Assembly: GCA_963708115.1 (NCBI GenBank)
Contig: CAVPRX010000001.1
Location: forward strand, 248,001 to 312,000
Direction: 5' to 3'
From: VRUE01 sp963708115
GTDB taxonomy: Bacteria > Actinomycetota > Thermoleophilia > Solirubrobacterales > 70-9
DNA: 64,000 nt
Below, one piece after another: positions 8,735-16,838 of this stretch. Below the pieces are notes generated by a model. The model ran no database searches and had not been told where the DNA came from. It saw nothing but the letters and a program-made list of their open reading frames with translations. Position 1 is the stretch's first letter. Each line of letters starts with the position of its first letter. Position numbers and translations under genes: made by a program.

Positions 8735-9133
8735 CTACAAGTTCTCGTCGTCGTCGTAACCGGCCACCTCGGCCAGCTGATCGCTGTAGAGCTCGGTCGC
8801 GGCAACCGGGGGCGACTGCACCGAGACGCAGGCCAGCCCCTCCTCGCCGTTGTTGGCGATCGAGTGGTCGGTGGCGGGCGGGACGAGGATCAGATCGCCC
8901 TCCCCCACTCCCTGCGTGTCGCCGGCGACGGACATCGTTCCGGCCCCCCGAACGACCACGTAGACCTGCTCGGCGCCCTCGTCGGAACGCAAGGTCTGCT
9001 CGGTGCCGGCCGGAATCTCCAGCCAGGTCACCGACATGTTGCGGGCCCCGAGCTGACCCGCGTCCATCAACGCGTGGTAGCGAAGTCGGTGCCACTCCTC
9101 GGCGGGAGCTTCTGACAGGCGTCTGACGAGCAT
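8735..9133 (-). CDS. Small single-domain cupin
   Basis: The 132-residue protein has a single cupin barrel. The second motif, PPATDHSIANNG (about residues 82-93), keeps its histidine. The first motif, which normally supplies two histidines and a glutamate, reads SDEGAEQVYVVVRGAG and has no histidine pair. Canonical three-His metal binding is therefore unlikely, and it may bind a small ligand without metal or have altered ligands. It lies between leuS and comEA on the same strand. The substrate is unknown. Confidence 0.75.
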   Translation of the reverse strand: MLVRRLSEAPAEEWHRLRYHALMDAGQLGARNMSVTWLEIPAGTEQTLRSDEGAEQVYVVVRGAGTMSVAGDTQGVGEGDLILVPPATDHSIANNGEEGLACVSVQSPPVAATELYSDQLAEVAGYDDDENL

Positions 9134-9175
9134 CGGCGGCTTTGTACCAGAAAGGAGGCCTTGAGCCGCGAGAAC

Positions 9176-11665
9176 TCAGCGAACTACGAAGTTCACGAGC
9201 TTACCCGGAACGAAAATCTCCTTGGTTACATCCTTGTCCACGAAGTAGCTCTGCACCTTCTCGCTCGCCCTCGCCAGCTCCAGAACCTGCTCGCGTGGCG
9301 CCGCCGCGCCGACCTCGATCCGGTCGCGAAGCTTGCCGTTGACCTGGACAACGACGGTGATCGAGTCGCTGAGCAACATCTCCGGGTCGGCTTGCGGCCA
9401 AGGCCGCTCCCAGGCCCGCTCGCCCGCCAAGCGCTCGAAGATCTCGCTGCCGAGGTGCGGCGCAAAGGGGAAGATCAGCGAGGCTGCCGTGGCCGTCGCG
9501 AACCGCACCGCCGCGTCGCCGTCGGGTTCGCCGTAGAGGCCATCCTTGAGCCGGTAGGCCTCGTTGACCAGCTCCATCACAGCGGCGATCGCGGTGTTGA
9601 ACTGGAAGCCGCGCTCGAAGTCGCGGCTCACCTTGTCGATCGCCCAGTGGGCCTTGGCGAGCAGCTCGCGCGCGTCGCCTTTCACGGCGCCGCCGGGCTC
9701 TGCCGACCCGGTTCGCTCCGCGACCTCGCCGCAGAGGCGCCAGAGGCGCGAGAGGAAGCGATTGACACCCTCGACCCCCTCATCGGACCAATCGCCGCCG
9801 CGCTCCGGCGGGCCCATGAAGCAGACGTAGGTCCGGGCGGTGTCGGCGCCGTAGCGCTCCACGTACTCGGCCGGGCTGACCGTGTTGCCCTTCGACTTCG
9901 ACATCTTGGCGCCGTCGCGGGTGATCATCCCCTGGGTGAAGAGGTTGGCGAACGGCTCCTGCGCCGAGAGGTAGCCGAGATCGGCGAGCGCCTTGGTGAA
10001 GAAGCGCGCGTACATCAGGTGCAGGATCGCGTGCTCGACGCCGCCGATGTACTGGTCGACGGGCAGCCAGTGTTCGGCCGCGGCCCGGTCCCACGCAGCC
10101 TCGGCGTTGCCCGGATCGAGGTAGCGGATGAAGTACCAGGAGGAGTCGACGAAGGTGTCCATCGTGTCGGTCTCGCGCCGCGCGGCGGCACCGCAGCGCG
10201 GGCACTCGGTCGCGACCCAGTCCTCGGCGGCGGCGAGCGGGCTGCGACCCTGCGGCGCGTAGTCGTCGACCTCGGGCAGCTCGACCGGCAGCTGATCGTC
10301 GGGCACGGGGACGATGCCGCACTCCTCGCAGTAGACGATCGGGATCGGGGCGCCCCAGTAGCGCTGGCGCGAGACGAGCCAGTCGCGCAGGCGGTAGTTG
10401 ACCGCCGATTCGCCCCGACCGTCCTCACCCAGCCAGGCGACGATCTCCTCGTAGGCCTCGCGGTTGTGCTTGCCGTCGAAGCGGCCCGATGCGGTCATCG
10501 GCCCGTCGCCGGGATACGGCAGGCCCTCCTCGTCGCGGGCGGTCTCCGGGTCGGAGCCCTCGATCACCCGCTCGATCGGCAAGTCGAAGGCTTTGGCGAA
10601 CTCGTAGTCGCGGCTGTCGTGGCCGGGCACCGCCATGATCGCGCCGGTGCCGTACTCCATCAGCACATAGTCGGCGACGAACATCGGGATCTGCTCGCCG
10701 TTGACGGGGTTGACGACGCTGCGGCCAAGCGGCACGCCGGTCTTGGCGCGGCCCTCGTCGCCGCGATCCTCGACCGACTCGCGGGCGACCTGGTTGACGT
10801 ACTCGCGCACCGCCTCCTCGGCCGGCGTGCCGGCGATCAGGCGCTCGAGCTCGGGGTGCTCGGGGGCGAGAACGAAGAAGGTCGCGCCGAACAACGTGTC
10901 GGGGCGGGTGGTGAAGACGGGGAAGTCGAGGTCGAGCTCCTCGCAACGGAAGGTGACTTCCGCTCCCTCCGAGCGGCCGATCCAGTTGCGCTGCATGGTG
11001 ACCACGTGCTCCGGCCAGGACTCGAGCAGGTCGAAGTCGGCGAGCAGCCGCTCGGCGTACTCGGTGATCTTGAAGAACCATTGCTCGAGCCGGCGCTGTT
11101 CCACCTGCGTGCCGCAGCGCTCGCAGCGGCCGTCGACGACCTGCTCGTTGGCGAGCACGGTCGCGTCTTTGGGACACCACTGGACTGGCGCCTCCTCGCG
11201 GTAGGCGAGGCCGCGCTCGAAGAGGCGCAGGAAGATCCACTGGGTCCAGCGGTAGTACTCGGGCGTGTGGGTGCCCAGCTCACGCGACCAGTCGATCGAG
11301 ATCCCCCACTCGCGGAACTGACGGCGGAAGGACTCGATCGAGCGCTCGGTTGCCTCGCGCGGTGGCTCGCCGGTTTTGATCGCGTTGTTCTCCGCCGGCA
11401 GGCCAAAGGCGTCGTAGCCCATCGGGTGAATCACCTCGAAGCCGTGACGGCGGCGGAAGTGGGCGATCGCGTCGCCGACCGCGTAGCACTTGAGATGGCC
11501 GACGTGGGGCTCTCCCGAGGGATAGGGCAGCATCTCCAGCACGTAGGCCTTCGGCTTGGCCTCGTCGAAGCCGGGCTGCCCCGGATTCGGGACCTCCCAG
11601 GTCTTCTCCTCAGCCCAGAGCCGCTGCCACTTCGCCTCGATCGCCTTGGGGTCGTAACCGGCCAT
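9176..11665 (-). CDS. leuS: Leucyl-tRNA synthetase
   Basis: LeuRS attaches leucine to tRNA-Leu. The 829-residue protein has the class I HIGH-type motif (PHVGHLKCYAVGDA near residues 53-66), the CP1 editing domain with TTRPDTLFGATF and GHDSRDYEFA, and KMSKSKGNTVSP near residue 586. A C-terminal anticodon-binding and tail region follows. Zinc-knuckle-like Cys pairs occur in the insertion (CPRCGAAARR and CERCGTQ). The length is normal for bacterial LeuRS. The downstream 262-residue gene ends upstream of it by 12 bp on the same strand, so they probably share a transcript. Confidence 0.97.
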   Translation of the reverse strand: MAGYDPKAIEAKWQRLWAEEKTWEVPNPGQPGFDEAKPKAYVLEMLPYPSGEPHVGHLKCYAVGDAIAHFRRRHGFEVIHPMGYDAFGLPAENNAIKTGEPPREATERSIESFRRQFREWGISIDWSRELGTHTPEYYRWTQWIFLRLFERGLAYREEAPVQWCPKDATVLANEQVVDGRCERCGTQVEQRRLEQWFFKITEYAERLLADFDLLESWPEHVVTMQRNWIGRSEGAEVTFRCEELDLDFPVFTTRPDTLFGATFFVLAPEHPELERLIAGTPAEEAVREYVNQVARESVEDRGDEGRAKTGVPLGRSVVNPVNGEQIPMFVADYVLMEYGTGAIMAVPGHDSRDYEFAKAFDLPIERVIEGSDPETARDEEGLPYPGDGPMTASGRFDGKHNREAYEEIVAWLGEDGRGESAVNYRLRDWLVSRQRYWGAPIPIVYCEECGIVPVPDDQLPVELPEVDDYAPQGRSPLAAAEDWVATECPRCGAAARRETDTMDTFVDSSWYFIRYLDPGNAEAAWDRAAAEHWLPVDQYIGGVEHAILHLMYARFFTKALADLGYLSAQEPFANLFTQGMITRDGAKMSKSKGNTVSPAEYVERYGADTARTYVCFMGPPERGGDWSDEGVEGVNRFLSRLWRLCGEVAERTGSAEPGGAVKGDARELLAKAHWAIDKVSRDFERGFQFNTAIAAVMELVNEAYRLKDGLYGEPDGDAAVRFATATAASLIFPFAPHLGSEIFERLAGERAWERPWPQADPEMLLSDSITVVVQVNGKLRDRIEVGAAAPREQVLELARASEKVQSYFVDKDVTKEIFVPGKLVNFVVR

Positions 11666-11677
11666 TGACCGGCGATC

Positions 11678-12466
11678 TTATTTACGCCGCAAGGTCAGCC
11701 GCAGACCTGACCAAGTCTCATCGATCGCGCACACCTTGGTGTCGACCATCCCGGCAGCGAGGGCGACCTCGCGAATGACGTCCTCGCTGAGGTCGGTATC
11801 GACTCCGGAGGAGCGCTTTGGCCAGGCCATCCAGAGCGTGCCCCCGGCGACTGCCTTGGCGACCGCGCCGAAGGACCGCTCCAGCTCCCTTCGCGACGTG
11901 ACGAACCAGATCGTCATCTCGCGCCGACCTCGGTTGCCACAACGGAGCGCGACCCCACCTGGGAGCGGGGCAAGAGTCGTCTCGACCCCATCTGGCGGAT
12001 CGAGCAGGGCAACCGTCATGCCTTCCTTCACGCCGAGCTTCTGAGCGAGCGGCCTGCCCGACCCGGGGCCAGAGTCGGAAACCGGGACCACGGGATGGGA
12101 CGGCGGGTTGGCGATCGCCTCCGCGAGCTTCGCGCTGAGGTCACCCCAGACGGTGTAGGTGGCGTCTGGGAGCTGCTTGCGTATCGCAGCCACTTTCCCC
12201 TCCACCCCACCGACGAAGACGATCGGAATCTCACGCAATGCCTTCGACTGCCGCAACGAGTACGCGACCTCGCGACCGTGTGACGGCAGCCGACTGAGAT
12301 CGATGACGAAAGCCGCGGGCGGGTCTTCGCGCAGTTGCTTGATGCCGATGCTCGTCCCCGGAACCTCCGCGTCGACCTCGTACCCGGCGGCCTCGAGCCG
12401 GGCCGCACGCTCGGCAACCTCGTCCTCCTTCCAGTGGACGAGGCGGATGCGCGGCGGGGCGGTCAC
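11678..12466 (-). CDS. Receiver-like domain fused to a DUF3052 domain
   Basis: The N-terminal 115 residues look like a response-regulator receiver fold (IRLVHWKEDEVAERAARLEA, then FVIDLSRLPSHGREVAYSLR, then IPIVFVGG). The Asp of VIDLS sits at the usual phospho-acceptor strand end. From about residue 140 it becomes a DUF3052-like domain (PLAQKLGVKEGMTVALLDPP, then LWMAWPKRSSGVDTDLSED and VCAIDETWSGLRL), which in most actinobacteria is a small stand-alone protein of unknown function. The fusion is seen directly. A signalling role is only inferred. No DNA-binding or kinase domain is present. Confidence 0.7.
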   Translation of the reverse strand: MTAPPRIRLVHWKEDEVAERAARLEAAGYEVDAEVPGTSIGIKQLREDPPAAFVIDLSRLPSHGREVAYSLRQSKALREIPIVFVGGVEGKVAAIRKQLPDATYTVWGDLSAKLAEAIANPPSHPVVPVSDSGPGSGRPLAQKLGVKEGMTVALLDPPDGVETTLAPLPGGVALRCGNRGRREMTIWFVTSRRELERSFGAVAKAVAGGTLWMAWPKRSSGVDTDLSEDVIREVALAAGMVDTKVCAIDETWSGLRLTLRRK

Positions 12467-12501
12467 GGGCGAAGGCTAATTGGAATCCGCGTCTGCGCCG
12501 C

Positions 12502-12753
12502 TCAGCCCTTGGCTGAAAGCGTGGGGCTCCGGCGCAACTGGACCAATCCCCAGAGAGAGACCACCGCCCACACCGACTCGAGCAGGAGAAAGCCCCACTG
12601 CTGTTCACGCCAGGCGAGAACGGCGAGGACCAGCGAGCCGAGGACGTTGAGAGTCAGGTAGAGCCGTGAATGAGGGTCCATCGCTCCGAACTGCGAGGCG
12701 GCGAAGGCGACCAGGATCAGCAGGGCGCCGACGATCTGCACAAGCTGATCCAC
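12502..12753 (-). CDS. Small membrane protein, CBU_0592-like
   Basis: This 83-residue protein has three hydrophobic segments (about residues 6-22, 32-48 and 53-71) with a WREQQWGFLLLESVWAVVSL pattern. The pattern resembles the CBU_0592-like family of short bacterial membrane proteins of unknown function. The match is by pattern only. It lies in a minus-strand run between the DUF3052 fusion and a SpoIIM-like protein, with gaps of a few tens of bases. Confidence 0.55.
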   Translation of the reverse strand: MDQLVQIVGALLILVAFAASQFGAMDPHSRLYLTLNVLGSLVLAVLAWREQQWGFLLLESVWAVVSLWGLVQLRRSPTLSAKG

Positions 12754-12780
12754 GGCGTCGAGCGTACTGCGCAGCTCGAC

Positions 12781-13488
12781 CTAGAAGGCAGGCGAGATCG
12801 CCACGAGGATGCGGGGCCAGACGTAGACCTCGATCGTCGCCGCGACGACCAGGGTCGGGATCGCAATCGCGACGGTGAGGAAGGTGGCCGCGAGGAGCTG
12901 GTTCCACTCGCCGCGGCGACTGGCGATCAGCCAGGCGGCAAGGGGCAGGAAGAGGGCGGTCAGCTCCGGGATCGCGTGGGGCAGCACGGTAAGGATGAGA
13001 GCGGCGCGGGAAATGTCGAGCTGAGAGGAGACCGTCGCGCCCTGGAAGCCGAGATAGAGGGCCTGGGTGAGGAGCGAGAAGAGGGTGACGGCGGCGACGA
13101 AGAGGATCGCGAACTGACCCGCCTTGACGTGGATCCAGCGCGAGATGCCGCTGCGCTGAGCGGCGGCGATCGGCATCGAGGCGCCGGCGATGAAGCCGGC
13201 GACGCAGGCGGTCGCGTGTAGGGCGAGAACGAGCGAGTTGCGCCAGAGAATCGGCAGCAGGTCGCCGGGATCCTGCGGCTCAGTCAGTCCCGGCAGGTGA
13301 ATCGGGCTGATGTCGGGCGTCAGCAACCCCGAAACCACCCAGACCGCGCCCAGCAGCGACAGCGCGATCGCGAGGCTGAGGGCCAGCCAGTTGCGTAGGA
13401 CGGCCCAAGGGTGCCCGTTCCAGGCCTCGAGGGTGTCCCGCGTGTCCTGCATGCCGTGGGAGAACACGTGCTCGTTCGCGCCGTTCAT
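12781..13488 (-). CDS. Membrane protein, probable SpoIIM-like family
   Basis: From the ATG at 13488 the protein is 235 residues, with about six hydrophobic segments. WRNSLVLALHATACVAGFI near the middle resembles the Asn-containing first helices of SpoIIM (stage II sporulation protein M) relatives, which in non-sporulating bacteria are uncharacterised. The frame is open further upstream to 13587, just short of the tRNA gene, but that extension is hydrophilic and has no ribosome site. AGGGG sits directly before the ATG at 13488, which is close for a good site, so the start is uncertain. Confidence 0.5.
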   Translation of the reverse strand: MNGANEHVFSHGMQDTRDTLEAWNGHPWAVLRNWLALSLAIALSLLGAVWVVSGLLTPDISPIHLPGLTEPQDPGDLLPILWRNSLVLALHATACVAGFIAGASMPIAAAQRSGISRWIHVKAGQFAILFVAAVTLFSLLTQALYLGFQGATVSSQLDISRAALILTVLPHAIPELTALFLPLAAWLIASRRGEWNQLLAATFLTVAIAIPTLVVAATIEVYVWPRILVAISPAF

Positions 13489-13600
13489 CCCCTGATCATC
13501 GGCACTCACGGGGCGACGATTGAGCAAAGTAGGCTGCGACGGTTTCTGACCCCTACGCTCGTGCCGAATTGAACAGGCGCAGCCCATCGTTGCGAGGAGA

Positions 13601-13673
13601 TGGAGCTAGTGGGGCTCGAACCCACGACCTCCTGACTGCCAGTCAGACGCTCTTCCAGCTGAGCTATAGCCCC
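13601..13673 (-). tRNA. tRNA-Ala (anticodon GGC)
   Basis: The minus strand folds into a full cloverleaf of 73 nt. It has a seven-pair acceptor stem (GGGGCTA with TAGCTCC, one G-T pair), a D-arm with GCTC/GAGC, and an anticodon stem with loop CTGGCAG, giving anticodon GGC. The T-arm is GTGGG/CCCAC with loop TTCGAGC, and the discriminator base is A. The 3' CCA is not encoded, so it must be added after transcription. It is the only complete tRNA gene I find. Confidence 0.96.
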
Positions 13674-13715
13674 GCAGGGTGCTGAGTTTAGAGGTTTGGG
13701 TGACGACGCCGGAAG

Positions 13716-14417
13716 CTACGCGGCGCGCTGCTCCGGGTCCTGATCGTCATCCACGTCGAGGACCAGGTTGTCGTCGGCGGTGCGGCGGATGTTGAAGTCG
13801 AAAGGAGCGTTCTCTTCCAGCTCGCGGAGGAGGTCGACCGGCTCGTCGAGCCGCATCGAGAGGGTCGCGCGACCCTCGGAGAAGCGTTCGACCGAGATAT
13901 CTGAAGCACCGAGGCGGCCGACCGCGTTTTCGAAGCCGACCAGCTGCGAGAAGTCGCCGAGCGGGCCGATCTCGAGCTTGATCAGGCCCTCGAAGAGCTG
14001 ACCCAGGGCAGCCTCGGCGCTGGCGGGGGCAACCTGCTCGGTGCCGTTGGTTGAGCTCTCGTGGATCTCGGCAAGGTCTTGCGTGCGCCGGCTTACCTCC
14101 ACCGCCTCGCGCAGGGCCTTCATCCGGATCCGCGTCGCCTGCCCGCGCGCCTGCGACTGGATCTCCTCCAGCCGCTCGGAGACCGCGTGCAGGGAGACGA
14201 TGCTGCGCTCGTGTCGCTCGTCGGCCTCCCGCAAACGCTCGGTCAAGCCGCGGATCTCGCGCTCGCGCTCGATCACCATTCCCGAGAGCGAAGTCAGTTC
14301 GGCATCCGCAGTTGACGCGTGGTGCTCGACGGCGGATATCGCCGCATCGCGCGCCGCCATCGTCGCGTCGACTTCGTTACGGCTGTAGCCGAATAGCGCC
14401 CGCTTGAAGCTAGCCAT
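13716..14417 (-). CDS. DivIVA-like coiled-coil protein
   Basis: The protein begins MASFKRALFGYSRNEVDATM, which resembles the membrane-targeting N-terminus of DivIVA/Wag31 proteins (a short FxxxxxGY segment). A coiled coil of roughly residues 20-120 follows, rich in Glu, Arg and Ala. The C-terminal 90 residues are a compact acidic domain I do not recognise. The ATG at 14417 overlaps the rsfS stop in ATGGCTAG, supporting this start over an earlier in-frame ATG at 14450. It is co-transcribed with nadD-rsfS. A role in polar growth or division is inferred from the family only. Confidence 0.65.
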   Translation of the reverse strand: MASFKRALFGYSRNEVDATMAARDAAISAVEHHASTADAELTSLSGMVIEREREIRGLTERLREADERHERSIVSLHAVSERLEEIQSQARGQATRIRMKALREAVEVSRRTQDLAEIHESSTNGTEQVAPASAEAALGQLFEGLIKLEIGPLGDFSQLVGFENAVGRLGASDISVERFSEGRATLSMRLDEPVDLLRELEENAPFDFNIRRTADDNLVLDVDDDQDPEQRAA

Positions 14418-14811
14418 GCGCGGCATCGTAGAGGTGCCCTCGGACGCCATCCTGTGACAGTTGCAACTCGAGCCGTGGCGCCTCGCGCCAGAGGTCCTCG
14501 AGCTGGTAGCGCTCCCTTTCCTCGGCAGTGAAGACGTGCAGGACGGCGTCGAGGTAGTCGAGCACGATCCAACCGGCTTCCCCCTCCCCGTCGACCCCGC
14601 CGGGCAGCAGCTCGTGCTCTGCCTTGAGGCGCAGCTTGACCTCGTCGACTATCGCCCGCGCCTGGCGTTCGTTGCGTGCCGTGCAGATCGCTAAGAAGTC
14701 CGTGTAGGCGGCGAGGCCGCGCATGTCGAGGACGACGATCTCGGTCGCCCCTTTCGAGTCGGCCAGCTCGGCCAGCCGCCGCGTCAGCTCCTCGGACCCA
14801 AGCCCGCTCAC
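14410..14811 (-). CDS. rsfS: Ribosomal silencing factor RsfS
   Basis: RsfS (Iojap family) binds L14 and blocks joining of the ribosomal subunits in starved cells. The 133 residues contain the conserved AYTDFLAICTARNERQARAI segment (about 35-54) and the GWIVLDYLDAVLHVF segment (about 80-94). The start is GTG, overlapping the nadD stop as GTGA. The nadD-rsfS pair is conserved in many bacteria. The length is normal. Confidence 0.93.
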   Translation of the reverse strand: MSGLGSEELTRRLAELADSKGATEIVVLDMRGLAAYTDFLAICTARNERQARAIVDEVKLRLKAEHELLPGGVDGEGEAGWIVLDYLDAVLHVFTAEERERYQLEDLWREAPRLELQLSQDGVRGHLYDAAHG

Positions 14812-15434
14812 GAGTAGATCCCCTTCTCCTCGATGAACCGCGCGACCGCCTCCGGCACGAGGTAGCGCAACGGCCTGCCCGCCGCCGCCCGCTCGCGCAC
14901 TGCCGAGGAGGAGACGCCGAACTGCGGCATCTCGAGCATCGTCGCCTTCCCCTCGGCGCTGACGCCGCGCATCACGGCGCCCACGTCGGCCTCGGATATG
15001 CCAGAGCGCCGCGCGACCGCCAGGCGCGCCAGCTCGACCACCCGCTGCGGCTCGCGCCAGCTCTCGAACCCGACGGCTGCGTCCGCGCCCATTACGAACA
15101 CCAAGTCCGGCTCTTCCCTTTCGCGTGCAAGCAGCTCCAAGGTCTCATACGTGTAGGACGGCCCGTCGCGTTCGACCTCCAGCGTCGAGACGGTGAAGCG
15201 CGGGTCATCGGCGGCGGCGAGCCGGGTCATCGCCAGCCGCAGCTCCCGGCCGGGGTCGTCGTGTATCCGCTTGTGCGGCGCCTCGCCGGTCGGCACCAGG
15301 ACGACCTCGTCGAGGCCGAGCTGCCAGAGCGCCTCCTGGGCAAGCGCCAGGTGCCCCAGGTGGGGTGGGTTGAAGGCCGAGCCGAGGACGCCGATCGCGA
15401 GACGGCGGCTGTCAGCCCCCGGGGTGCTACTCAC
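14808..15434 (-). CDS. nadD: Nicotinate-nucleotide adenylyltransferase
   Basis: NadD makes deamido-NAD from nicotinate mononucleotide and ATP. The 208-residue protein shows the nucleotidyltransferase motif GSAFNPPHLGHL (about residues 18-29), the VPTGEAPHK loop and the C-terminal SSSAVRERAAAGRPLRYLVP, equivalent to the SxTxxR motif. It overlaps the end of proA by 8 bp and the start of rsfS by 4 bp, making a tightly coupled proA-nadD-rsfS unit. Confidence 0.94.
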   Translation of the reverse strand: MSSTPGADSRRLAIGVLGSAFNPPHLGHLALAQEALWQLGLDEVVLVPTGEAPHKRIHDDPGRELRLAMTRLAAADDPRFTVSTLEVERDGPSYTYETLELLAREREEPDLVFVMGADAAVGFESWREPQRVVELARLAVARRSGISEADVGAVMRGVSAEGKATMLEMPQFGVSSSAVRERAAAGRPLRYLVPEAVARFIEEKGIYS

Positions 15435-16692
15435 GCACTTGACCGTCGCCGCGGACGACGTACTTGTAGGTGGTCAGCTCGCGCAGGCCGATCGGGCCGC
15501 GGGCGTGCAGCTTCTGGGTCGAGTTGCCGATCTCCGCCCCCATCCCGAACTCGAAGCCGTCGGTGAAGCGGGTCGAGGCGTTGGTGTAGACGACGGCGGC
15601 GTCGACCCCGGCGGCGAAGCGGGCGGATGCGTCGTCGGAGCGGGTGACGATCGCCTCGGAGTGACGGGTGCCGTGGCGATTGACGTGATCGATTGCGTCC
15701 TCGAGCGAGTCGACGACGGCGACGGCGAGCTTCAGATCGAGGTACTCGTTGTCCCAGTCCTCTTCGCCGGCCGGGCCGACTTCGACTCCCCCGGCGACCG
15801 CCCGGGTGCGCTCGTCGCCGACTAGCTCGACACCGGCGTCGCGCAGCTCGGCGAGCGCGCCTGGCAGGAACTCGGCCGCGACCGCGGCGTCGACCAGCAG
15901 CGTCTCCGCCGCGTTGCAGACACCGGGGCGCTGCGTCTTCGCGTTGACCGCGATCCGCCGCGCCATCTCGAGATCGGCGTCGGCGTGGACGTAGACGTGG
16001 CAGTTGCCGGCGGCGGCGAAGATCACCGGCACCGTGGCGACGTCCTTGAGCGCGTTCTTCAGGCCCTCCCCGCCACGTGGGATCAGCAGATCGACAGTCT
16101 CCTCCTGGGTTGCCAGCTCGGCCAAGTCCTCGTGGCCACCGCCCGCCAGGAGCACCGCCGCGTCGGCCGGCAGGCCGGCCTCCTCGAGCGCCTCGCGCAC
16201 GATCGCCGCCAATGCCCCGTTGGTGCGCTCTGCGTAGTGGGAGCCGCGCAGGACGATCGCGTTGCCGCTCTTGATCGTCAGCGCCGCGCAGTCGATCGTC
16301 ACGTTCGGGCGTGCCTCGTAGACGACGGCGACGACGCCGAGCGGCACCCGCACCTTCCTCAGGTCGACTCCACTCTCCAAAGCTTTGTGTTCGAGCTCCT
16401 CGCCCACCGGATCGTCCAGAGCAGCAACCGCCCGCACCCCGTCGGCCATAGCCGCGACCCGCTCCTCGCCCAGCGCCAACCGATCCCGCAGCGCCGTGGT
16501 AAGCCCCTCCGCGCACTCGTCCGCAAGATCCGCAGCATTCGCCTCGAGCACGTCTCCGACCCGTTCGCCAAGCAGTCGCGCGATCGCCGCAAGAGCTGCA
16601 TCCTTGGTCTCGGTAGGTGAAGCACCCAACAGACGCGCCGCCCGCTGCGCCGCAGCACAAGTTTCGGCAACAGATTTAGTCGTGACAGCCAT
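15427..16692 (-). CDS. proA: Gamma-glutamyl phosphate reductase
   Basis: ProA reduces glutamyl 5-phosphate to the semialdehyde in proline synthesis. From the ATG at 16692 (MAVTTKSVAETCAAAQRAAR) the protein is 421 residues, the usual length. The catalytic cysteine lies in QRPGVCNAAETLLV, and the aldehyde-dehydrogenase fold segments (IPRGGEGLKNAL, HVYVHADADLEMA) are present. The frame is open upstream through the palindromic element at 16710, but that extension is not family sequence. proB, its usual partner, is 4 kb upstream. Between them lie the cyclase gene and the repeat. Confidence 0.94.
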   Translation of the reverse strand: MAVTTKSVAETCAAAQRAARLLGASPTETKDAALAAIARLLGERVGDVLEANAADLADECAEGLTTALRDRLALGEERVAAMADGVRAVAALDDPVGEELEHKALESGVDLRKVRVPLGVVAVVYEARPNVTIDCAALTIKSGNAIVLRGSHYAERTNGALAAIVREALEEAGLPADAAVLLAGGGHEDLAELATQEETVDLLIPRGGEGLKNALKDVATVPVIFAAAGNCHVYVHADADLEMARRIAVNAKTQRPGVCNAAETLLVDAAVAAEFLPGALAELRDAGVELVGDERTRAVAGGVEVGPAGEEDWDNEYLDLKLAVAVVDSLEDAIDHVNRHGTRHSEAIVTRSDDASARFAAGVDAAVVYTNASTRFTDGFEFGMGAEIGNSTQKLHARGPIGLRELTTYKYVVRGDGQVRE

Positions 16693-16709
16693 CAGCGCTA
16701 AGGGTAACT

Positions 16710-16834
16710 GGCCGGGGTGGGGTGCCCCTCTCGCGCAGCGGCGTCCTGTTTTTCGCCCCACCGCGCCCGCGGACAACCACAAATCGACCCGCGGCGAAAA
16801 ACCCAGCAAGCGAGAGGGGCACCCCACCCCGGCC
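16710..16834 (-). repeat. Palindromic element family 1, copy C (intergenic)
   Basis: A perfect 25-bp inverted repeat (16710-16734 with 16810-16834) encloses the same core as the copies at 609 and 1890, in reverse orientation: GGCGAAAAACCCAGC at 16793-16807 and the complement of GGACGCCGCTGCG near 16735. It fills the space between the 3' end of the cyclase gene and the start of proA. In a transcript it would form a long stable hairpin just upstream of proA, 17 bp from its start codon. Confidence 0.88.
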
Positions 16835-16838
16835 CCAG

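Noticed and set aside
9161..11668. A very long plus-strand frame of 835 codons opposite leuS.
   Set aside because: It is a shadow of leuS caused by high GC codon bias; the minus strand encodes full LeuRS motifs.
609..16834. Family 1 elements considered as ordinary MITEs or IS ends.
   Set aside because: Arms differ between copies, no target-site duplication is evident, and no transposase is nearby, so a simple MITE does not fit.
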